A stretch of 17,637 nucleotides of DNA from CAYTSA01 sp964440345 (GTDB taxonomy: Bacteria; Desulfobacterota; Desulfovibrionia; Desulfovibrionales; Desulfovibrionaceae): NCBI GenBank assembly GCA_964440345.1, contig CAYTSA010000084.1:1-17637 (forward strand). Direction: 5' to 3'. A model generated the notes under the pieces. The model saw only the letters and a list, made by a program, of their open reading frames with translations, did no database searches and was not told the DNA's origin. Positions 12,540-17,637 of the stretch are shown here, one piece after another. A program made the position numbers and the translations under genes. Each line of letters starts with the position of its first letter. Position 1 is the stretch's first letter.

Positions 12540-14715
12540 AGGCAGCCTGCTTGCCGCGCTGGTGGCCACGGTGTTGCTCAGCTGCTTGCTGGTTGCAGTG
12601 CTTGCCTCGCAGCGCTATGCTGTTAGCCTTGAAGGCGAACTGCGATCACAGGCTGAAATCCTGATTCGCTCGATGGCGCTGCAAGCCTCCGATCTGGTGC
12701 TCGTCAACGACCGGGTCAGCTTGCACAAGTTGCTGCAACAGAAAGTGCGCACCCACCCCTCACTGGCGTACGCCTTTGTAGTCCTGCATGACAAAACTTT
12801 GACCCACACCTTCGAAAAGGGCGTGCCCCTAGGTTTTATGCAGCTTGCTGCTCCTGGAGAGGGCGAGGGCGTCTCGCTCAAGCACGTCAAATCAGAACAG
12901 GGCCGGCGCTATCTTCACCTTGCCGCGCCCATGTTTGACGGCAAGGCCGGCGTGCTGCACGTGGGCTTCGATGAAGAACAGCAATACGCAGCTGTGCGCG
13001 AACTGTGGGTGGAGGCTGTTTTTGTCGCTGTGCTGGTGCTTGTTCCTGCGTTGGTCGGCGGCGTCATTTTCATCCGTAAAATCACTCACCCCATCACCAC
13101 ATTGGCCAACGCCACGCAGCGCATGGCAGAAGGAGATCTGGACGTGAGGGTTCCCCTGGATGAGCACGAAGAGATTGCTCAACTGGCTGGTTCGTTCAAC
13201 ACCATGGCGCAGCGATTAAAGGAATATACTCACAGGCTGGAAAAGCAGGCCGCTGATCTGGAAGTGAGCAATCACCACATTTCTACTGCTTTTGAGATTA
13301 TCCGCGGACTCTCTGAACAAAGCGATCTGACGAGCCTTGGGCGCTACCTCTTGGGCGAACTCCAGAAACTCTTGCGCTGCCAACACATGGCCCTGTTTCT
13401 GTTGAACAGCGATAAGAGCATGCTCTTCATGCTCACCAGGGAATCCTCGCAAACGCATCGTTCGTTGGACATGTTGCAACAAGCAGAAAATACGCTCAAG
13501 GGGTTGGAAGCATTCAAGGCGCACCGGCGCATACGCATCGAACCTCCTCTGGCGCCTCCACATATAGCCAATATGCCAACCCACGCGTTGGCGCCCATCA
13601 GTTGTGAGGGCGAAACCTGCGGCGGGCTGGTCATTGGCTGCTCTGGCGACTGCGCTTGCGACTTCCACGAAGGAGAGCTGATCAGTCTGGTCCTGGCCCA
13701 CGCCACAGGCAGCATCATCCGGGCCGCCCAACAGGAAGAGGAAGTGCGCCGCTTGCGTCAAAAGTTGGATCAAGCCGCGGAATTTTCCGGAATTGTGGGA
13801 AAAGACGCGAAGATGCAGACGCTTTTTGCCCTTATCGAGAACGTGGCCCCCACTGACGCCACGGTGCTTATTCAGGGCGAGAGCGGCACAGGAAAAGAAC
13901 TGGTGGCAAAGGCCATTCACGAGAAAAGCCTTCGCTACGACAAACCGTTCGTGGTTATCAATTGCTCCGCCTACCCAGAGACCCTGCTGGAAAGCGAGCT
14001 GTTCGGCTACGAGAAAGGCGCTTTCACCGGTGCGCTCAAACGGCGGCTGGGCCGCTTCGAGCAGGCTGACGGCGGCACTGTCTTTCTCGACGAGATCGGC
14101 GAGGTGCCGCTCTCGGCACAAGTTAAGTTGCTACGGGCCTTGCAAACGCGCCAGCTCGAACGTCTAGGCAGCGAGATCACCATTCCTGTGGATGTTCGGA
14201 TCATTGCCGCCACAAACAAAGACCTGTTGCAGGAAATCAAGACTGGCGCCTTCAGGGAAGACCTGTACTACCGGCTCGACGTCGTCTCCATCTCGCTACC
14301 CCCGCTACGGGAGCGAGGCAACGACACTCGACTGCTGGCGCAGCATTTCCTGGAATCTTTTGCAGCAGAGCAAGGAAAACAGGTCACAGGCATTGGCCCC
14401 AGAGCTATGCGCTTGCTGTTGGACTATGACTGGCCGGGAAATGTTCGGGAACTTGAGAACGTCATGGAGCAGAGCGTGGTCGTTGCCAGAGCCTCGACAA
14501 TCCACCGGGAAGACTTGCCCTCCAAGCTGCAGCAGGGAGCGGCTTCTGTGAAGCACAGTACAATCCTGGATCATGAGCGCAATCTACTGCTCGAAACCCT
14601 TGAGGAATGCAATTGGAATAAAAGCCATGCAGCAGAGAGACTCGGCATTGGACGCAGTACATTGTACGCGAAGTTGCGCAAATTCCGCATCACCTCCCCC
14701 GATGGCCGTGCCTGA
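12523..14715 (+). CDS. Membrane-anchored sigma-54-dependent transcription activator (sensor-HAMP-GAF-AAA+-Fis)
   Basis: A 730-residue regulator with sensor and activator in one chain. Order: membrane segment 1 (about 8-28), periplasmic sensor region (29-163), segment 2 (about 164-186), HAMP (187-240, with ITHPITTLANATQRMAEGDL), coiled coil, GAF-like domain (about 262-400), AAA+ (about 425-650) and Fis-type helix-turn-helix (about 690-725, SHAAERLGIGRSTLYAKLRK). The AAA+ part has Walker A GESGTGKE (452-459), the sigma-54 contact loop GAFTGA (499-504) and Walker B GGTVFLDE (517-524), so it should be fully active. No kinase or receiver is present: the signal passes through HAMP directly to the ATPase. 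The likely target is the -24/-12 promoter at 14951. The overlap with the lipoprotein gene implies a joint sensing unit. Confidence 0.92.
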   Translation: MFRSLKGSLLAALVATVLLSCLLVAVLASQRYAVSLEGELRSQAEILIRSMALQASDLVLVNDRVSLHKLLQQKVRTHPSLAYAFVVLHDKTLTHTFEKGVPLGFMQLAAPGEGEGVSLKHVKSEQGRRYLHLAAPMFDGKAGVLHVGFDEEQQYAAVRELWVEAVFVAVLVLVPALVGGVIFIRKITHPITTLANATQRMAEGDLDVRVPLDEHEEIAQLAGSFNTMAQRLKEYTHRLEKQAADLEVSNHHISTAFEIIRGLSEQSDLTSLGRYLLGELQKLLRCQHMALFLLNSDKSMLFMLTRESSQTHRSLDMLQQAENTLKGLEAFKAHRRIRIEPPLAPPHIANMPTHALAPISCEGETCGGLVIGCSGDCACDFHEGELISLVLAHATGSIIRAAQQEEEVRRLRQKLDQAAEFSGIVGKDAKMQTLFALIENVAPTDATVLIQGESGTGKELVAKAIHEKSLRYDKPFVVINCSAYPETLLESELFGYEKGAFTGALKRRLGRFEQADGGTVFLDEIGEVPLSAQVKLLRALQTRQLERLGSEITIPVDVRIIAATNKDLLQEIKTGAFREDLYYRLDVVSISLPPLRERGNDTRLLAQHFLESFAAEQGKQVTGIGPRAMRLLLDYDWPGNVRELENVMEQSVVVARASTIHREDLPSKLQQGAASVKHSTILDHERNLLLETLEECNWNKSHAAERLGIGRSTLYAKLRKFRITSPDGRA

Positions 14716-14771
14716 AGCCTGCACAGTCCAGAAGACAACGCTGCATGTGTCCTGTTTATGGCCATCTCCAA

Positions 14772-14802
14772 CATGTTAAAATTTCAAGCTATTGCGAACA
14801 TG
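14772..14802. promoter_or_regulatory. Possible enhancer site for the sigma-54 activator
   Basis: The inverted repeat CATGTT (14772-14777) and AACATG (14797-14802), 19 nt apart, lies about 150 bp upstream of the -24/-12 promoter, a usual distance for a sigma-54 upstream activating site. Only 6-bp arms, so chance is possible. Confidence 0.3.
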
Positions 14803-14950
14803 ACCACTTCAGCTGTCCAAATCCAGTACATCGCGCCCCTTTCTGTAGCCAATTCTTGAGCCACCCCACCCCTCCGTTTCATTTCAAATAATCACACCAT
14901 TTCAAGTAGTTAGAACGTCAACCCTGAATACTTCTTTGTTCGCCAAAATG

Positions 14951-14967
14951 CTGGCCCTATTCTTGCT
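14951..14967 (+). promoter_or_regulatory. Sigma-54 (-24/-12) promoter
   Basis: CTGGCCCTATTCTTGCT has the invariant GG (14953-14954) and GC (14965-14966) exactly 10 nt apart, with TGGC and TTGC context. It lies about 75 bp upstream of the first gene of the SQR operon and directly behind the sigma-54 activator gene. Confidence 0.8.
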
Positions 14968-15042
14968 CTAATCCGTAGCATGCAGGTAGGTTTTCCAGCA
15001 GTTCGAACCAGGACCAAAGGGCGCAATTTCGTGAAAGAAAGC

Positions 15043-15405
15043 ATGATCGCGGTTGCCATTAAGAACGACAGAGAGGCGGAACATGTCTGCTCCCTTGTGG
15101 ACCAGGTCGGGGCAAGCTACACGCGGGTCGATCCAGACGGTCTTCTCGCCTGCAGTTTACAGCTGCGTAGTGAGCTGGTGGCTCTGGTGGCCCGGATTGA
15201 GGATTGGTCCTTGACGCCGATGTTTTTTAGAAAGTTGGAGCAGTCGCTGCCCCATCTCAAGGTCATTGTTCTCTCGACCAAACCCTGGCGCCCGGAACTG
15301 AAACAAGCAATGCGGCGAAACATCTTCTCCTGCTTGCTCACGCCTTATGAAGATGATCTGGAGTTCTGCCTGCGTAGCATTCTCAAGGCTGTGAAAAACG
15401 CCTGA
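15043..15405 (+). CDS. Degenerate receiver-like protein
   Basis: About 120 residues from ATG 15043, with GAAAGAAAG as a modest ribosome site; an in-frame GTG at 15031 or ATG at 14980 are alternatives without better signals. The second half (LKVIVLSTKPWRPELKQAM, then FSCLLTPYEDDLEFCLRSIL) follows the beta4-alpha4-beta5-alpha5 pattern of response-regulator receivers, with a Thr-Pro where the conserved Lys-Pro would be. No clear phosphoacceptor Asp sits in the expected place after beta-3, so it probably is not phosphorylated. It is the first gene behind the sigma-54 promoter. The family is uncertain. Confidence 0.55.
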   Translation: MIAVAIKNDREAEHVCSLVDQVGASYTRVDPDGLLACSLQLRSELVALVARIEDWSLTPMFFRKLEQSLPHLKVIVLSTKPWRPELKQAMRRNIFSCLLTPYEDDLEFCLRSILKAVKNA

Positions 15406-15471
15406 GTGTGCAAGAGGCTCAGTCTGTGACGTACTTGTGTGGGCAACTTTTAGCCGAAGGGAGAGAGCGGC

Positions 15472-16713
15472 ATGCAAAAAATCCTGATTATCGGCGCGGG
15501 GGCCGGGGGAACAATCATGGCAAACATGCTTCGCAAGGAACTTAGCGAAGAAAAAGCCTCCATCACTATTCTGGATAAAGACGAAGTGCATCATTATCAG
15601 CCAGGCTACCTTTTCATTCCATTCGGCGTTTATGGGGAGCAGGATGTTCTCAAGCCTCGACGCGAGTTCATTCCCAGGGGAGTTGATTTTGTGGTGGACA
15701 CCGTAGTCAAGATTTCCCCTGACGACAGAGTGGTCGAGGGGCTGGCCGGGCGCTACGATTATGATTGGCTGATCATCGCCACTGGCTGCCGCATCTGCCC
15801 CGAAGAAGTGGATGGCATGATGGAGGGGTGGGGCTCAAGCATTTTCGACTTCTACAGCCTGCAAGGGGCGCTGCAACTCCGCGACGCCATGAAGTATTTT
15901 GAAAAAGGCAAAGTTGTCATGAACATTGCCGACGTTCCTTACAAATGCCCCATTGCACCTCTGGAATTCGTGTTCATGGCGGACTGGTTCTTCCAGAAAA
16001 ACGGCGTGCGCGACCAGGTGGAAATCGAACTGGTGACGCCTCTTGGAGGCGTCTTCACCAAGCCCGTGGCCACGAAAATATTGTCCCGGGTGGCAGAGGA
16101 AAAAAACGTCAAGGTCACGACGAACTTTGTTCTCTCCAACGTGGACGCAAAAGAGCGCTTTCTAGAAGCTGGAGACGGACGCAAGGTGGACTACGATCTG
16201 CTGGTGTCCATACCTCCGAACCAGGGCGACAAATGCATAACAGAGTCCGGCCTGGGCGATCCTCTGGGATTCATGCAGACAAACAACCACACGCTGCAGG
16301 CTGAAGGCCTGGAACGAGTGTACGTCATTGGGGACGCTACCAACATTCCGGCCTCCAAGGCGGGCTCCACAGCCCACTACGCTGCTTCCACCGTCCTTGA
16401 AAACATCGTGCGTGAAATCGACGGCCACTCCCCGCGCGCCACATTTGACGGTCACGCCACCTGCTTCCTCGCTTCAGGCAGTGAAAAGGCCATTCTGCTT
16501 GATTTTAGCTACACGGTGGAGCCGCTGCCCGGCATGTTCCCCTTTCCGGGCCTGGGCCCCTTCAGCCTGCTCAAGGAAAGCCTTCCCAACTACTGGGGCA
16601 AGATGATGTTTCGCTGGGTCTATTGGAACCTGATGATGCGCGGCGAGGAGTTGCCGCTTGAACCACAGATGAATCTGGCAGGCAAAATCAGGCAACCTGC
16701 GCAGGCCATATAA
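15472..16713 (+). CDS. Sulfide:quinone oxidoreductase-like flavoprotein
   Basis: A 413-residue FAD enzyme of the disulfide reductase superfamily. The dinucleotide motif is ILIIGAGAGGTIMANML at the N-terminus, IIATGCRICPEEVDG at 101-115, and VYVIGDATNIPASKAGSTAH (FAD Asp288) near the end. The SQR cysteine pair is present: Cys159 in PYKCPIAPLE and Cys331 in GHATCFLASG. A third, Cys106 or Cys109, could match the additional SQR cysteine. SQRs oxidise sulfide to polysulfide and reduce membrane quinone on the inner membrane; the C-terminal part (LPGMFPFPGLGPFSLLKES) would hold the amphipathic membrane helices. ATG 15472 follows a GGGAGAG site. Some family members act on polysulfide or other thiol substrates, so the direction is open. 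Confidence 0.85.
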   Translation: MQKILIIGAGAGGTIMANMLRKELSEEKASITILDKDEVHHYQPGYLFIPFGVYGEQDVLKPRREFIPRGVDFVVDTVVKISPDDRVVEGLAGRYDYDWLIIATGCRICPEEVDGMMEGWGSSIFDFYSLQGALQLRDAMKYFEKGKVVMNIADVPYKCPIAPLEFVFMADWFFQKNGVRDQVEIELVTPLGGVFTKPVATKILSRVAEEKNVKVTTNFVLSNVDAKERFLEAGDGRKVDYDLLVSIPPNQGDKCITESGLGDPLGFMQTNNHTLQAEGLERVYVIGDATNIPASKAGSTAHYAASTVLENIVREIDGHSPRATFDGHATCFLASGSEKAILLDFSYTVEPLPGMFPFPGLGPFSLLKESLPNYWGKMMFRWVYWNLMMRGEELPLEPQMNLAGKIRQPAQAI

Positions 16714-16724
16714 GAGGGGGCGCC

Positions 16725-17384
16725 ATGACACAGCAAGCAGAAATACTCCAGCGTCTCGAACGAATAGAGGCAATGCTCGAACCCATGGCCGCTTCGGCGG
16801 CAAGCATGCAGGAACTGCGCAACGAACTGGCCCCGCGCGTCAACGAAGGGGTCAAGGCCTTGATTTTTGAACTTGCTGAGATCGAAGGCGACGTGCAGCT
16901 CGAAGAGATTCTCGCCCTCATGAAGCAGATTGCGCGCAGCACCAAAAGCGTCAGCACTGGTCTGAAACACATGAACGCCATGCTGGACCTTGTGGCCACT
17001 GCAGAGCCACTGCTCCGGACCACTGTGCCTCACGCTGTAAAATCACTGGATCAGCTCGAACGCGACAACGTTTTCAAGCTGTTGGGGACCATGCTCTCGG
17101 TTCTGCAGCGTGTAGGCGGCGGCTACAACGAAGAACAACTGCACAAAATGGAAGAAAGCCTGCCTCGCCTGGCAACAGCTCTTGAGCTGCTGCTTGATAC
17201 CCGCAGCATCGAGTTTCTTGAGCGTGCAGCCGTAGCGCCTGCCTGCATTGACTGGGAGCAGGCCCAAAAGGCCAGTTTCGGATCATTACTGCGCCCGATG
17301 CGGGATAAGAGCACACAACAGGCCATGGCTGCAATGCTGCAAATGCTGCAGGCCCTGGCGCCAGAAAAGGCGAACGGCGCGTAA
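16725..17384 (+). CDS. DUF1641 protein (SQR partner)
   Basis: A 219-residue soluble, mostly helical protein. The N-terminal third is a coiled coil (ILQRLERIEAMLEPM, MQELRNELAPRVNEG), followed by ALMKQIARSTKSVSTGLKHM and a DUF1641-like core (LDLVATAEPLLRTTVPHAV, then DNVFKLLGTMLSVLQRVGGG). DUF1641 genes are repeatedly found next to SQR-type flavoproteins and formate dehydrogenase-related genes; the role is unknown. It begins 11 bp after the SQR stop with GAGGGGG as ribosome site, so it is cotranscribed. It may help the flavoprotein bind the membrane or a partner (inference). Confidence 0.8.
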   Translation: MTQQAEILQRLERIEAMLEPMAASAASMQELRNELAPRVNEGVKALIFELAEIEGDVQLEEILALMKQIARSTKSVSTGLKHMNAMLDLVATAEPLLRTTVPHAVKSLDQLERDNVFKLLGTMLSVLQRVGGGYNEEQLHKMEESLPRLATALELLLDTRSIEFLERAAVAPACIDWEQAQKASFGSLLRPMRDKSTQQAMAAMLQMLQALAPEKANGA

Positions 17385-17524
17385 CAATATGTGCAAACGG
17401 TGGGGAGCGAACTGCACGTGCAGGCAGAGGCCGCAACAATGTCAGGCTCTACAGGAGCGTATATGATGTAAGCACCAGTATTAGCTGGAGCTGATAATGA
17501 CAAATCCTAGGAGGAAAAACGAAA

Positions 17525-17637
17525 ATGGCAGAAAAGAATGATTTAGAAAAAAATGCGGCAGAGCAAGGTGATGCCAGTCGCAGAAAATTCCTGAAGACCT
17601 CGTTGATTGCAGGAGCAGCTTTGAGCATGGGCTTGCC
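17525..17637 (+). CDS. Tat-exported protein, N-terminus only
   Basis: 37 codons are visible before the window ends. The twin-arginine signal SRRKFLK (residues 18-24) is followed by a hydrophobic stretch (TSLIAGAALSMG), so a folded, cofactor-bearing protein is expected to be exported. A strong AGGAGG site lies 10 nt before ATG 17525. It follows the DUF1641 gene after 140 bp in the same operon. A molybdopterin or iron-sulfur redox subunit working with the SQR-like enzyme would fit, but nothing past the signal is visible to support it. Confidence 0.85.
   Translation, partial: MAEKNDLEKNAAEQGDASRRKFLKTSLIAGAALSMGL

Larger units (their letters stand above)
14716..15042. other. Regulatory spacer upstream of the SQR operon
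   Basis: This 327-bp gap has no gene. It carries the sigma-54 promoter (14951-14967) and, further up, candidates for activator or IHF binding: a CATGTT / AACATG dyad (14772-14802) and three ATTTCAA copies (about 14781, 14880, 14902). Its AT content is higher than that of the flanking genes, as expected for an enhancer region. Confidence 0.6.

Noticed and set aside
13216..14121. 301-codon open frame opposite the sigma-54 activator
   Set aside because: Antisense shadow; the plus strand holds intact Walker A and GAFTGA there.
17389..17466. 25-residue Cys-rich peptide between the DUF1641 and Tat genes
   Set aside because: No ribosome binding site and no recognised family; four cysteines in so short a frame can be chance.

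Overview
The window looks like a chromosome segment of a sulfate-reducing deltaproteobacterium, most likely Desulfovibrionaceae. This rests on moderately high GC, the neighbourhood argD / dut / DUF3417-type glucan phosphorylase, a selenoprotein gene, a sigma-54 dependent sulfur-redox operon and a Tat-exported partner. The organism is an inference; no rRNA or other taxonomic marker is present.

Layout. (1) 1-2139, minus strand: housekeeping genes dut, a small hydrophobic protein and the N-terminal part of argD. A 146-bp palindromic dispersed element (1487-1632) sits directly after the dut stop, and possible remnants of an IS200/IS605-like end lie between 600 and 725. (2) 2285-4855, plus strand: alpha-glucan phosphorylase, closed by a strong terminator. 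(3) 4925-5980: gene-poor, with a tRNA-Lys(CTT) that has its own promoter and terminator, a C-terminal scrap of a tyrosine integrase, a complex inverted repeat and a 7 x 15-bp tandem repeat. This looks like the edge of an old island inserted at the tRNA. (4) 5979-11399, minus strand: a thiol-redox cassette read arsR > permease > small CxxC thioredoxin > DGC zinc-binding protein > periplasmic thioredoxin > CcdA > UshA-like selenoprotein > periplasmic rhodanese > MauE/DoxX membrane protein. (5) 11544-14715, plus strand: a PhnD-like lipoprotein overlapping a membrane-anchored sigma-54 activator. (6) 14951-17637, plus strand: a good -24/-12 promoter, then a degenerate receiver-like protein, an SQR-type flavoprotein, a DUF1641 protein and the start of a Tat-exported protein.

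The main discovery is in region 4. The UshA-like gene runs from 7832 down to 6951, with an in-frame UGA at codon 47 inside a CPTU motif. A signal peptide precedes the UGA, and an 8-bp stem with a GGC loop starts 28 nt after it, where a bacterial SECIS should be. An ordinary gene caller would start the gene late, at 7670, and lose both the signal peptide and the Sec residue. The metal-binding motifs of the metallophosphatase fold also look lost, so the protein may be a redox enzyme rather than a phosphatase.

How the parts may work together (inference): CcdA passes electrons from the cytoplasm across the membrane to the periplasmic thioredoxin, which could reduce the selenoprotein, the rhodanese and the MauE/DoxX protein. 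The permease and small thioredoxin handle a thiol- or metalloid-type substrate sensed by the ArsR repressor, which probably binds two matching CTTGG-N8-CCAAG sites. On the other strand, the lipoprotein and membrane sigma-54 activator probably sense an extracytoplasmic ligand and switch on the SQR/DUF1641/Tat operon. The two halves may be one sulfur- or metalloid-stress island.
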